Assembly (NCBI GenBank): GCA_036960305.1
Contig: JBALWA010000006.1
Span: 67,048 to 131,047 of the forward strand
DNA length: 64,000 bases
Direction: 5' to 3'
Origin: JBALVT01 sp036960305
Lineage (GTDB): Bacteria; Pseudomonadota; Gammaproteobacteria; Pseudomonadales; Halieaceae
Both the position numbers and the translations under genes were made by a program. Position 1 is the first letter of the stretch, and each line of letters starts with the position of its first letter. The notes under the pieces were generated by a model. It was not told the DNA's origin. It saw nothing but the letters and a program-made list of their open reading frames with translations, and searched no databases. Below are positions 1 to 8,250 of this stretch, piece by piece.

Positions 1-1431
1 GTCACGTACGAAGTGACTGAGTAAAAAGGTCGGCATCGAGGCATCCGATAGCACACCGCAATGCGCGCCCGTATCAGCCAGGCTAATAACGGTATTCTCG
101 TCCTTAAGCATCTCAAGCTGGCGATCCAGGTTGCGTTGATCGTAGCCCATGAAGGGGAAATACAGAATCGCTTTGCCGTCACGTGCCAACAAGGCATCGT
201 AAGCATATTCCTGTGGTGTAACGCCCGCAGCTTCTGCCTTGGCTGCGATGCTCTGGTCAGCACCCTGTTCGTAATCGGGGTCTTCACCCAATTCGAACAT
301 CAAGTCAAAATCCCTCATCATTCGATCGGCAATTTCAATGCCCATACTCGGGGTAGGCTCCGCCAGAATGGCCGCTCTAACAGCCGGGTCACGCAGCTTC
401 TCTATTCGTTCCTCTGGGCTCAACTCCATCAGGGGTGCAAAATTTTGATGCAGGAAAAAAGGGTTCACCGTGCCGTGGTAACTCATCAGGACGTTGACTG
501 GGCGCGCACCGACGTGGGCCACCAACTGCGCGCCATCCTTGTTCGCTTGCGCCACGAATTCCAACTGTTCTTTCACACGATCCCATTGGTCATTGGTTTG
601 GTAGAAAAGAAGGAAATTGAAACGGCACTTGTTTTCAATCGACAGGCGCTTCATCCACTCCATTTCTTCACGCCAGACATCGTCTTCCCAATCTGACACC
701 ATGCCATAAAAGCCTTTACCCAGCTCACCCAGTTTTGCACCGATGCCAAACAACTCATCTTCTTCAGAGTAAGTGCCGGGCATGGACAAGCCGTTTCGGG
801 TCTTATGTAGTTCGGTTCTTGAGGTCGTGAAACCGACGCCACCGGCTTCGATTCCCTCGGCAACCAGGTCAGCCATTTTCTCAACATCTTCCGGCGTCGC
901 ACGCTCGTTATTGGCGCCACGGTCGCCCATCACATAGGTTCTGATCGCGCAGTGTGGCACTTGCGCTGCAATATTGATGGCGCGGGGCATTTCATCCAGG
1001 GCATCGAGATATTCGGGGAAACTCTCCCAGTTCCATTTCACACCTTCAGCCAAGGCTGAGCCTGGAATATCTTCAACGTCTTCCACCACTTCAATAAGCT
1101 GCTGATGCGCCTCATCATTCGGCTTACAGGGCGCAAAGCCAATCCCGCAATTACCCATCACCAGTGTCGTGATGCCGTGGTGATTTGCCGGGCTGCAATA
1201 AGGGTCCCATGTCGCCTGGCCATCCATATGTGAATGGGTATCCACCCAACCCGGAGAAACAACCGCGCCGGCAGCATCAATGGTTTCTTTCGCGGCGTCC
1301 GTGATCGCTTCTCCCCGGCTAGTATTCGCTACCTTCGCGACCAGGCCATCTTTAACAGCAATGTCGCCCTGAAAGGACGTATTACCGGTGCCATCAACAA
1401 TCTTGCCGTTTTTAATCACTAAATCGTACAT
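1..1431 (-). CDS. N-acyl-D-amino-acid deacylase-like amidohydrolase (3' end outside window)
   Basis: This is a metal-dependent hydrolase of the amidohydrolase superfamily, closest by motif to D-aminoacylase and dihydroorotase-like enzymes, which cleave cyclic or linear amides. From the ATG at 1431 the frame stays open for 477 codons and leaves the window without a stop, so the C-terminus is missing. The N-terminal metal motif is THSHMD (His66, His68). GNCGIGFAP follows at about residues 93-101, and its Cys95 matches the zinc-binding Cys of D-aminoacylase. No signal peptide is visible, so it is probably cytoplasmic. A GGAG lies upstream of the start. It is last in an operon with the alpha/beta hydrolase (33-nt gap) and the flavoenzyme. 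The family is well supported; the substrate is unknown. Confidence 0.85.
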   Translation of the reverse strand, partial: MYDLVIKNGKIVDGTGNTSFQGDIAVKDGLVAKVANTSRGEAITDAAKETIDAAGAVVSPGWVDTHSHMDGQATWDPYCSPANHHGITTLVMGNCGIGFAPCKPNDEAHQQLIEVVEDVEDIPGSALAEGVKWNWESFPEYLDALDEMPRAINIAAQVPHCAIRTYVMGDRGANNERATPEDVEKMADLVAEGIEAGGVGFTTSRTELHKTRNGLSMPGTYSEEDELFGIGAKLGELGKGFYGMVSDWEDDVWREEMEWMKRLSIENKCRFNFLLFYQTNDQWDRVKEQLEFVAQANKDGAQLVAHVGARPVNVLMSYHGTVNPFFLHQNFAPLMELSPEERIEKLRDPAVRAAILAEPTPSMGIEIADRMMRDFDLMFELGEDPDYEQGADQSIAAKAEAAGVTPQEYAYDALLARDGKAILYFPFMGYDQRNLDRQLEMLKDENTVISLADTGAHCGVLSDASMPTFLLSHFVRD

Positions 1432-1464
1432 AGGGTCATCTGCTCCTGCCATCTAAGGCATATC

Positions 1465-2442
1465 TTAATTTGTTTTTTTGCAATCGGCGAAAAACAACTT
1501 GGCCAGATCATTGAGGATATCGGCTCGTTCCCACTGCAAAAAATGTCCGGCATCGGGCACTACCAGTGGTCCAACCCGGTTCGGAAATGCAATTTCACAG
1601 CGTTTGGTGAAGTCTTCAGTGACCACAGTATCATCAGGACCGTATAGAACCATAGTCGGCACATCCACTGTTTGCAAAACGAGTGGCATTTCCGGCATGG
1701 GTCGGTCGTAGGCCAGTTGGTAGGGCGCCCAGCTGGCAGCCAGCCTTTCGGCATCTGCAAAGGGCTCGGTCATAAAGGAAAAATCATCCTCATTGAAGCT
1801 GTAGGGTGACGCCAACATTCGATGCTCATAAAAATCCCGTACATAGCGCTGGCATCTGACAGGCGTGTCCAGTTCTTCCAGAAGCTCACGCCAGTCTCGC
1901 CCCTGACGTATGCGATATTCACCGGTCGGATGCTCGCCGAGTTGGTCCAGCGAGAGGCCACGCTCTGCGTACCACTCGGCTTGATCGATAACCATAGGAG
2001 CAGAGGAGTTAAAAAAGATGAGCTTATCAACAAAACCCTCAAAGCGATTGGCAAGGTCACAACTCACTGAACCACCGACATCGCCCGCGATAACGCCGCA
2101 AGAGGAATGCCCCAACACTTTATTGACCAGGGTATGGCAGTCACGCGCGTAGAACACAAGATCGTATTCATCCTTCGCCGAAAGATCGGAGTCGCCGTAT
2201 CCGCGTAAGTCCGGCACGATGACTTCAAAGCCGGCCTCAACGAGTGGTCGAATATTGCGCCACCAAATGCGTTTGGATTCCGGATAGCCGTGCAGCAAGA
2301 GTAATGGATAGCCGCCAATGCCCTCACGGATGAACGCAAGCTGTAGGCCAGGCTCGACTTCGGCACGATGGATAGTAAACGCATCGCTAGCCGGCGTGTC
2401 TGGCTGCGGCGCGCGGTGTATCTGTGAATAGGGTTTGACCAT
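1465..2442 (-). CDS. Alpha/beta hydrolase, epoxide hydrolase / haloalkane dehalogenase type
   Basis: This 325-residue alpha/beta-hydrolase-fold enzyme has the features of epoxide hydrolases and dehalogenases. HGYPES starts at His51 (oxyanion hole). The nucleophile elbow GDVGGS puts an Asp at 121 instead of Ser. A probable acid lies in YGPDD (270-271), and the catalytic His is in DAGHF (His300). An Asp nucleophile points to an alkyl-enzyme ester mechanism on an epoxide, haloacid or similar substrate. The elbow has GDVGG where most relatives have HDxGG, so the exact activity is open. AAGGA sits 6 nt before the ATG. It is the middle gene of a three-gene minus-strand operon whose divergent TetR gene is the likely regulator. 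Confidence 0.85.
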   Translation of the reverse strand: MVKPYSQIHRAPQPDTPASDAFTIHRAEVEPGLQLAFIREGIGGYPLLLLHGYPESKRIWWRNIRPLVEAGFEVIVPDLRGYGDSDLSAKDEYDLVFYARDCHTLVNKVLGHSSCGVIAGDVGGSVSCDLANRFEGFVDKLIFFNSSAPMVIDQAEWYAERGLSLDQLGEHPTGEYRIRQGRDWRELLEELDTPVRCQRYVRDFYEHRMLASPYSFNEDDFSFMTEPFADAERLAASWAPYQLAYDRPMPEMPLVLQTVDVPTMVLYGPDDTVVTEDFTKRCEIAFPNRVGPLVVPDAGHFLQWERADILNDLAKLFFADCKKTN

Positions 2443-2486
2443 GAACCGTCCTTTTGACTCAATATATACTATGCAATACCACCGTT

Positions 2487-3632
2487 CTAGTAGGGAAGCG
2501 GCTCCTGGCCAAGGGGCTTCTTGGCGACTTCAATGTAGTTGCGTTGGTCGAAGACCTGGTGGCCTGCACCGGCCGCCATATCCCTGAAACAACGCTCAAG
2601 TTTACCGGGTTTGCGGATGACACCACTGCCAGCGGCCTCCCAGGCGAAGTTCGTCGCCTCTTTTGCGACTTTAACCGCGTAGCTGGACGCCGCTTTGGTA
2701 TCGCGCACCAGGTCATCGATGAGGGCTTGCTCCGCATTATTTCCAATCGCCTCAACCGCCTTGTTATAGGCGTTTGTTGCGAGCAGGCGGCCGGCATCAA
2801 TTGCCATCATATGGGTACCGAAGTCCCGTTGAAAAATTTGCTGCTGTGCCAAGGGGTCCTGCCCGAGTCGCGCGCGCCCTGCTTTGGCGATGGCGGCGAC
2901 CTCGTCCATTGCCCGGCAGGCAACCCCCAGGGCCCAGGCCACAGAACTGAGGGTGCCCACGACCATAGAACCCAGTCCATAGAGCGGTCCGCCCTGAATA
3001 GTTTCGGTGCCAAACACCGAAAATGTGGCACCGGCCTCAACCGATTGCTCGGGAATTTCAAAGTCATAGCTGCCCGTCCCGGACAGGCCCATGACATCCC
3101 AGTTGCCCTTCAGCCTGGCCTTGCCCATGGGCACCATGTAACCCAGGATGACAGGGATACCCTTCGCACCCATGACCATTTCACCGTTTTCCATAACCAG
3201 GGCGCCACCGCCAATATAGTCGGCGTGCCCGGAGCCGCTGCCAAAGGCGTAGTTGCCGGAGATTTTATAGGTATCGCCTGTCTTCTCGGCCATACCCAGG
3301 GGCGCAAACATGCCCGCAGCCGCCCGGCTGTCAGACAGGCGCTGGGCCTGATCCGGCGCGAGGTAGGCGGCGAGGGCCATGCAGGTGGTATTTTGGGAGA
3401 AGGACCAACCCACGGAACCGTCGGCGTAGGACAGCTCTTCAGCCACCGCAAAGATCGTGTCTACATCGGCTTCCATACCGCCGTAGGCTTTGGGCACCAG
3501 CAACCGGAACAGGCCGGATTTATCCAGTGCATCAACAACGGGCGCGGTCATGGTGCCCTCTTTCTCAATAGCGTCGCTTTCCGACTCTATAAGGTCGCGC
3601 AGTGCTCTGGCCAGTTCCAGCGGGGTTGTCAT
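2487..3632 (-). CDS. Acyl-CoA dehydrogenase-family flavoprotein, possibly a group D monooxygenase
   Basis: This FAD/FMN enzyme of the acyl-CoA dehydrogenase fold has 381 residues from the ATG at 3632, which follows AGGAGA by about 5 nt. A longer reading to 3698 has no comparable ribosome site. The segments SVGWSF, ISGNYAFGSGSGHADYI and the helical C-terminal half resemble the Acyl-CoA_dh_2 branch, which includes HsaA, DszC and pigment-hydroxylase monooxygenases using reduced flavin from a partner, more than classical beta-oxidation dehydrogenases. No catalytic Glu can be assigned confidently. It is first in an operon with two hydrolases and divergent from TetR. A role in opening or hydroxylating a small organic substrate is inferred. 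Confidence 0.8.
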   Translation of the reverse strand: MTTPLELARALRDLIESESDAIEKEGTMTAPVVDALDKSGLFRLLVPKAYGGMEADVDTIFAVAEELSYADGSVGWSFSQNTTCMALAAYLAPDQAQRLSDSRAAAGMFAPLGMAEKTGDTYKISGNYAFGSGSGHADYIGGGALVMENGEMVMGAKGIPVILGYMVPMGKARLKGNWDVMGLSGTGSYDFEIPEQSVEAGATFSVFGTETIQGGPLYGLGSMVVGTLSSVAWALGVACRAMDEVAAIAKAGRARLGQDPLAQQQIFQRDFGTHMMAIDAGRLLATNAYNKAVEAIGNNAEQALIDDLVRDTKAASSYAVKVAKEATNFAWEAAGSGVIRKPGKLERCFRDMAAGAGHQVFDQRNYIEVAKKPLGQEPLPY

Positions 3633-3680
3633 TATTTTCTCCTGCAGCGCCACGCAATTATTCACATGGGCATAATTATT

Positions 3681-3768
3681 CATAGGATTAATTAACATGC
3701 AAGTAAATTAGTGTCTATAATGGGCACATAAGGGCAAACGGTATAATTAGGGGTTCAGGGTTAGCGCG
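3681..3768. promoter_or_regulatory. Divergent promoter region between the flavoenzyme and TetR genes
   Basis: This AT-rich gap separates two divergent genes. Two TATAAT hexamers read on the plus strand at 3716-3721 and 3742-3747, suitable as -10 boxes for the TetR gene, though neither has a good -35. A TetR protein commonly binds in such a gap and controls both directions, but I could not define a single clear dyad here. Confidence 0.3.
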
Positions 3769-4395
3769 ATGGCAGAAACAAAAAAAACAAAAGGTGCCGG
3801 GCGGCCCAAGGGCAGTAGCCGGGAGGCTGGCCTGGCTCGAATATTGCCTGCTGCCTGCAAACTTTTTGCCGAGCAGGGCTATTCAAAAACGACTTTCAAG
3901 GATGTGGGCCTGGCGGTGGGTATGACCCACGCCGCGCTGTACGCCTACTACCCGTCCAAAGCCGCACTGTATCTGGCGACCACAGATCACGCCCAGGCTC
4001 TGCTGCAGCCAGACTATCTGGCGGCAATTGAGCGTGGCGGTACCCTGAAAGAACAACTGCGAGGCATCCTGATGGTTTCGGCCGCGGCACACGACAGGGA
4101 CAGCTCGATTACCGGCTTGCTGGCGGCTATTCCCCTGGAGATCCGCCGCCATCCGGATGTAGCCAAGTTAATGTTGAGCCAACAAAACAGTGTGCTTGAA
4201 ATATTGGCCACTGCCTTCGCCCAGGCACAGGCAAACGGTGAAATAAGCAGCGAAGCCAGTCCGGAAGACCTGGTCGTCGCCATCATGGGGGCGGGCGTGG
4301 GTATCGCCCTGTTCCAATATGGCATGCAGCGCTCCAGCCTGACAGACTCAATGGAAATTTTTATCGACCTGATCGAGGCCCGGTTGTTTCGCTAA
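3769..4395 (+). CDS. TetR family transcriptional regulator
   Basis: This 208-residue repressor has the typical TetR helix-turn-helix. Residues about 20-66 read as helix 1 (LPAACKLFAEQGY), then TTFKDVGLAVGMTHAALYAYY as the recognition segment, followed by the usual S/K-KAAL. The basic N-terminal tail (KKTKGAGRPKGS) is common in the family. The C-terminal two thirds form the variable ligand-binding domain. It lies divergent from the flavoenzyme-hydrolase-amidohydrolase operon, and local repression relieved by a substrate of that operon is the usual arrangement. The 3' end is convergent with the response-regulator gene, with only 11 nt between. Confidence 0.9.
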   Translation: MAETKKTKGAGRPKGSSREAGLARILPAACKLFAEQGYSKTTFKDVGLAVGMTHAALYAYYPSKAALYLATTDHAQALLQPDYLAAIERGGTLKEQLRGILMVSAAAHDRDSSITGLLAAIPLEIRRHPDVAKLMLSQQNSVLEILATAFAQAQANGEISSEASPEDLVVAIMGAGVGIALFQYGMQRSSLTDSMEIFIDLIEARLFR

Positions 4396-4406
4396 ATAGC
4401 GGCCTG

Positions 4407-5093
4407 CTATTCGATTTTGTAGCCAACACCGTAGATCGAATGGATCAGTTCTTCCCCACTGGCAGATAGCGCCAATTTCTTGCGCAGGTTTTTGACGTGG
4501 GTATCGATTGTCCGATCGCTGACAATGCGCTCATCCGGGTAACTTATATCCATCAGCTGATCCCGGGAAAAGACGCGGCCGGGTCGCGCTATAAACCCCT
4601 GCAGCATTTTGAATTCGACCGGCGTCAATTCAACCCGCTGCCCCTGAGCAATACACTCGTAGCGATCCAGGTATAAAGTGATATCGCGGTAGCTCACCTC
4701 ATTCTCACTTGTGACTGTGGGTTGTTGCTGCAGGCGGCGCTGGATAGTGCGCACGCGGGCGACAACTTCACGCGGGCTAAAGGGTTTGCACACGTAGTCA
4801 TCTGCGCCCAACTCCAGCCCAATAAGACGATCGATCTCATCCACTTTGGCCGTGAGCATCATGATGGGCAAACTGGAGAATTGACGTACCTCCCGACAGA
4901 TCGTCAGACCATCTTTACCCGGCAGCATAAGATCCAGGATGAGGAAACCCGGTTCACGCGCCCTGATCGTTTCAACAGCATGGGTGCCCTCGTTCAGCAC
5001 CGTTACCTCAAAACCATCCCGTTCCAGGTAATCAACCAGCAACTGCGCGATCTTCGGTTCGTCTTCAACCACCAGGACATCCATGGAATTCAC
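4407..5093 (-). CDS. OmpR-family response regulator, BaeR-like
   Basis: This 228-residue two-component regulator has a receiver domain (1-118) with the phospho-acceptor Asp54 in LILDLMLPGKDG, an acidic pocket at VVEDEPK and the conserved Lys in LTAK. A winged-helix DNA-binding domain (about 130-228) ends in GVGYKIE. The receiver sequence, including REVVARV after a KPFSP loop, is strikingly like BaeR, the envelope-stress regulator of E. coli. The start is taken as GTG at 5093 because it overlaps the kinase stop in a GTGA and has AGGAG 10 nt upstream; an ATG three codons later is less well placed. It is last of the four-gene YHYH/EF-hand/kinase/regulator operon. Confidence 0.9.
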   Translation of the reverse strand: MNSMDVLVVEDEPKIAQLLVDYLERDGFEVTVLNEGTHAVETIRAREPGFLILDLMLPGKDGLTICREVRQFSSLPIMMLTAKVDEIDRLIGLELGADDYVCKPFSPREVVARVRTIQRRLQQQPTVTSENEVSYRDITLYLDRYECIAQGQRVELTPVEFKMLQGFIARPGRVFSRDQLMDISYPDERIVSDRTIDTHVKNLRKKLALSASGEELIHSIYGVGYKIE

Positions 5094-6523
5094 GTGTTGC
5101 GCTCTCCTGATAAAGGTATCTCGATATGAATCCTGACGCCGCCTAGGGCTGAAGGCGATGCAGAGACGGTTCCGCCGTGGGCGGTAACAATATTTCGACA
5201 GATGGCCAGGCCCAGGCCAGCCCCACCCGAGCGGCGACTGCGAGAAGCCTCTTGGCGGAACAAGGGGTCAAACAACTTCTCGCAATCACCTTCACTCACT
5301 CCGGGCGATGTATCGTCAACCGTAATCAGTGCCACGTCAGCGGTTCGCGACAGGCCCACCACCACGCGCCCCGGCGCATCGGTATAGGCCAGGGAATTCT
5401 CCAGAATATTCAGTAGCAGTTGATCTATTCGCTGAACGTCTGCCGCAACGTTGACAGCCTCTGCTGCGCCGCCCGTTTCGGGCGTCGCCAGACTCAGCTC
5501 AATGCCTAGATCTGCCGCCCGCTGATGCATTCCCTCAATAGTATCTCGCAGGCTGTCTGTGAGATTGACTGTGGCAAACCGGTACCTCAGCCCACCGACA
5601 TCGGAAATGGAGAGCTCGTACAGGTCGTCGACCAGGTAGCGCAGTCGTTGCACTTCCTGATCCAGTGATTCCAGTTGTGTCTCATCAAACTTTCGCAAAC
5701 CGTCCTTCAGCGCTTCGATTTCACCCGTTAGCACGGTCAATGGCGTGCGCAACTCGTGGGAGACATCGGCCAACAAACGCCTGCGCGATGACTGGTTCGC
5801 TTCCAGCGTCGACCCGAGCCGATCGATGTCCCGGGTCAACTGGCCCAACTCATCGCCACGGTTCTCGTTCATCCGGTGGGAGTAATCTCCGCTGGACAAC
5901 TGCGCCACACTGTCAATCATGCGACGGACCGGTGCCAACAGCCCCCGGGCGAGCACGAAGGAGACGCCAAAGGCCAGCAGCAGACTCGATATTCCGAGTA
6001 TCCAGCTCGTAGTCAATTGCTGCCTGGAAAATTCTGTTTCCAGCGGTGAGCTGATAGACCGTCGGGGCTCGCTGCGCAGTTCGCCAACCGGGGTGCCCTC
6101 GACGACAATGGGCACTCGAATGGCCAGGCCGCCCTGCATGCCAATCGCTTTGCCGGCAACGAGATTGTCATCCATGTCATAGAGCGCGGTCGGAGGGCTG
6201 CCCGGTGGTGGTCGGTGACGACCGCCGGGGGGCGGTGGCCTGGTACCCGGGGGCGGACGACGAAATCGGTCACGCGGTGCGGAACGGCGTACCAAAGTGG
6301 CAAAACGCTCCTCGCTCAAGGCACTCCAGTTGCGACCAGCAGACAGGTACTCCGCTGCCAGGTCAGGCTGAAACCGCTCCAGGCGAGTTTGCTCCAATGC
6401 ATTTACATAATCCAGAAACCCCTGCTCGAAGCTCCATCGGGCAAGACCCAGTGTGGCAGCCAGTACCAGCAGTGTCAGGCCCACAAAAGCGGCAATCAGT
6501 TTTTGTGCAATCGAAAAAGTCAT
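5090..6523 (-). CDS. Sensor histidine kinase, BaeS-like, with Pro/Gly-rich sensor tract
   Basis: This 477-residue membrane kinase has TM1 at about 9-27, a periplasmic sensor to about 171, TM2 at about 172-193, HAMP to about 245, and a HisKA box with His256 in DVSHELRTPL. The ATPase domain has its N-box near LLNILENSLAY and a G-box at GGAGLGL. The periplasmic part holds a striking run of Pro, Gly, Arg and His (about 89-112, PPG-type repeats), which is unusual for BaeS-like proteins and may be a disordered linker or a metal- or surface-contacting element. It overlaps the regulator gene by 4 nt and starts 17 nt after the EF-hand protein gene, so sensor and secreted proteins are co-transcribed. 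Confidence 0.9.
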   Translation of the reverse strand: MTFSIAQKLIAAFVGLTLLVLAATLGLARWSFEQGFLDYVNALEQTRLERFQPDLAAEYLSAGRNWSALSEERFATLVRRSAPRDRFRRPPPGTRPPPPGGRHRPPPGSPPTALYDMDDNLVAGKAIGMQGGLAIRVPIVVEGTPVGELRSEPRRSISSPLETEFSRQQLTTSWILGISSLLLAFGVSFVLARGLLAPVRRMIDSVAQLSSGDYSHRMNENRGDELGQLTRDIDRLGSTLEANQSSRRRLLADVSHELRTPLTVLTGEIEALKDGLRKFDETQLESLDQEVQRLRYLVDDLYELSISDVGGLRYRFATVNLTDSLRDTIEGMHQRAADLGIELSLATPETGGAAEAVNVAADVQRIDQLLLNILENSLAYTDAPGRVVVGLSRTADVALITVDDTSPGVSEGDCEKLFDPLFRQEASRSRRSGGAGLGLAICRNIVTAHGGTVSASPSALGGVRIHIEIPLSGERNT

Positions 6524-6540
6524 TGGACCACTATAGCCAC

Positions 6541-7083
6541 TTACGTGTGCTTGGGGAATATGACACGTGCCGGCACTGCGGGCGTTAGCTCAAAAACGGC
6601 TTTCTGCTTATCATGCGATCGAGTCGCTGTAATTTCCAGCCGCCGCTCAGCTGCCTGTATGCCGTAGAGCCCTATCGTAAAATGCAGTGGGCTGGCCACG
6701 TCATTCAAAGTAAACCGGCCCATCACCGCGAGCTGGGAAATCGTCGCGTCTGCAGAGTCGTGCGGCACCACCGGTGACAACATGATGCCCTTTAGGGAAC
6801 AGCCCGCCTGCTGATCGCTCAAGGTGACGTTTTTCTCTACAGATTGAATAATGGCATCGCGATGCCTGTTGAATTCCAGCATCGACACCTTGCCGTCGCG
6901 GTCATCATCCAGCCCCTCGAAAGCGGTGATAGGCAGCGACAGCACCATGAAGGCGCCGTCATTCACAATGTTCAGCGTGCCGTGCTGTGCCACCATCAAG
7001 TGGGCCTGGACCAATTGAACCGTGGCCAGTGTTACCGTCCACACCAGCACGGTGAGTGACAGGTATCTGCGTAGAGGTATCAT
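6541..7083 (-). CDS. Secreted protein with an EF-hand calcium loop
   Basis: This is a 180-residue protein of unknown function. The N-terminal 28 residues are a clear export signal (charged RR, long hydrophobic stretch, cleavage near VQAH). A canonical 12-residue EF-hand loop, DDDRDGKVSMLE, has acidic residues at loop positions 1, 3, 5 and 12 and Gly at 6, so Ca2+ binding is likely. The rest is predicted beta-rich with two Cys. Its ATG overlaps the stop of the YHYH lipoprotein gene in ATGA, and the kinase gene follows after 17 nt. Cotranscription suggests a periplasmic accessory to the two-component sensor, but its role is unknown. Confidence 0.75.
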   Translation of the reverse strand: MIPLRRYLSLTVLVWTVTLATVQLVQAHLMVAQHGTLNIVNDGAFMVLSLPITAFEGLDDDRDGKVSMLEFNRHRDAIIQSVEKNVTLSDQQAGCSLKGIMLSPVVPHDSADATISQLAVMGRFTLNDVASPLHFTIGLYGIQAAERRLEITATRSHDKQKAVFELTPAVPARVIFPKHT

Positions 7084-8144
7084 GGCGGACCACCGGGCGC
7101 AGCAGTTACCTCGACAGCGCCTTTGACACAGCGCTGGAAATAGGGGTAGCTGTCAGTGGCATAGTAGTGATAGATGCCGTCTGGAAACTCAGGCGTTACA
7201 CCCTCGCGGCCATTGCACTCGTCCAGGTCGCCGCTGCCCTCAACATATTCCCAATCCTGGGCAAAGGTGCCTAAGGGATAGGTCTCTATCGATGGTCTTG
7301 ACGTACTGACATCGGTGATCAACTGAAAACTACCAGCCAGGGTTTTGAGGGGTGAGCTTGCATCGTCGGCGACACTGTAGCCGTAGCGCGCGTAAACTGG
7401 AAAGCCATCAGCCGCCCAACCAATCAACGTCATGGTCGAGCTGTTGCCCCCCTGTTTGCTAATAAACCCCTCGGGCATGCCGTGGTAGTGGTATACGCCA
7501 CCGGGCTGAACATGCGCATTGTTTTCATCGGTGCCAAAGTTAAAGGCCTGCTGCCCCAACGCTTCGATACTCCAGCTGCCACTGTTTCCAATCAGGCTAC
7601 AGGCTGTGCCCGAGTCATCACAGGAGCCAGCCGTGTTGGCATCGATCTTAACGCCGTTCAGTACATAGCCAGTGGGGCCACTTGGGCCGCCCAGGGGCGT
7701 GGCAGATTCCGTTTGTGTCGGCGCCAGTGTATAGCTGGCCGACACGGACTGTTCAGATATGGTGTTGGGATTATTCTCGTTGGGAAAGGTCCCGACCGCG
7801 TGGTCCGGAATACCATTGGCCGTTAATTCACGGCTAGTGTCGGTGCACGCCCACTCAGAGGTGCTGGTGTAGGTAAGTGATGCCTGGCTGTTTAACGTTG
7901 TATCCTGGTATTGACAGAGAACGCCATCGGTTGAACCTGCCGTTCCGGTGGCGCTGCCTGCGTCATCCGTTGTTTCTTCAGTGCTCTCTTCCGTTGCTTC
8001 CTCCGTCACTTCATCGACGTCAGCAGTAGCCGACGCCGAACCTGAACCGGAGCCACCTCCGCCACAAGCGGCCAGCATAATTAGCGCGAATAAAATACTA
8101 CTACGAGTTAGAATAGGCACGGCCATTCTCCTTGAAAGTCTCAT
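7080..8144 (-). CDS. YHYH-domain lipoprotein
   Basis: From the ATG at 8144 this is a 354-residue lipoprotein. A short basic n-region and hydrophobic core end in LAAC, with lipid Cys27, followed by a Gly/Ser then Glu/Thr-rich linker (about 28-70). The globular part carries the family-defining YHYHG at about 218-222 and a second YHYY at about 325-328, plus paired Cys residues. YHYH proteins are widespread secreted proteins of undefined function, and the His/Tyr clusters suggest metal binding. The start is ambiguous: ATG 8126 also precedes the hydrophobic core, and an upstream reading to 8303 would run into the divergent quinoprotein gene. It is first gene of the BaeSR-like operon. Confidence 0.8.
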   Translation of the reverse strand: MRLSRRMAVPILTRSSILFALIMLAACGGGGSGSGSASATADVDEVTEEATEESTEETTDDAGSATGTAGSTDGVLCQYQDTTLNSQASLTYTSTSEWACTDTSRELTANGIPDHAVGTFPNENNPNTISEQSVSASYTLAPTQTESATPLGGPSGPTGYVLNGVKIDANTAGSCDDSGTACSLIGNSGSWSIEALGQQAFNFGTDENNAHVQPGGVYHYHGMPEGFISKQGGNSSTMTLIGWAADGFPVYARYGYSVADDASSPLKTLAGSFQLITDVSTSRPSIETYPLGTFAQDWEYVEGSGDLDECNGREGVTPEFPDGIYHYYATDSYPYFQRCVKGAVEVTAAPGGPP

Positions 8145-8250
8145 CGTCATTAGACACGGAGAATGTGCAGATACTGTGAAGCCAGTGTGAGGAAACCTGT
8201 AGGATTTCCCCGTCGCTTCCGCATACGAACCCATTTTCACGAGGCACTGC

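Noticed and set aside
2454..3695. Long plus-strand reading frame of 413 codons
   Set aside because: It lies entirely opposite the flavoenzyme gene, whose protein has clear family motifs; the plus frame shows no recognisable domain.
4395..4411. Inverted repeat AATAGC-GGCCT-GCTATT spanning two stop codons
   Set aside because: It is a possible bidirectional terminator, but the stem is short and AT-rich and no T run follows on either strand.
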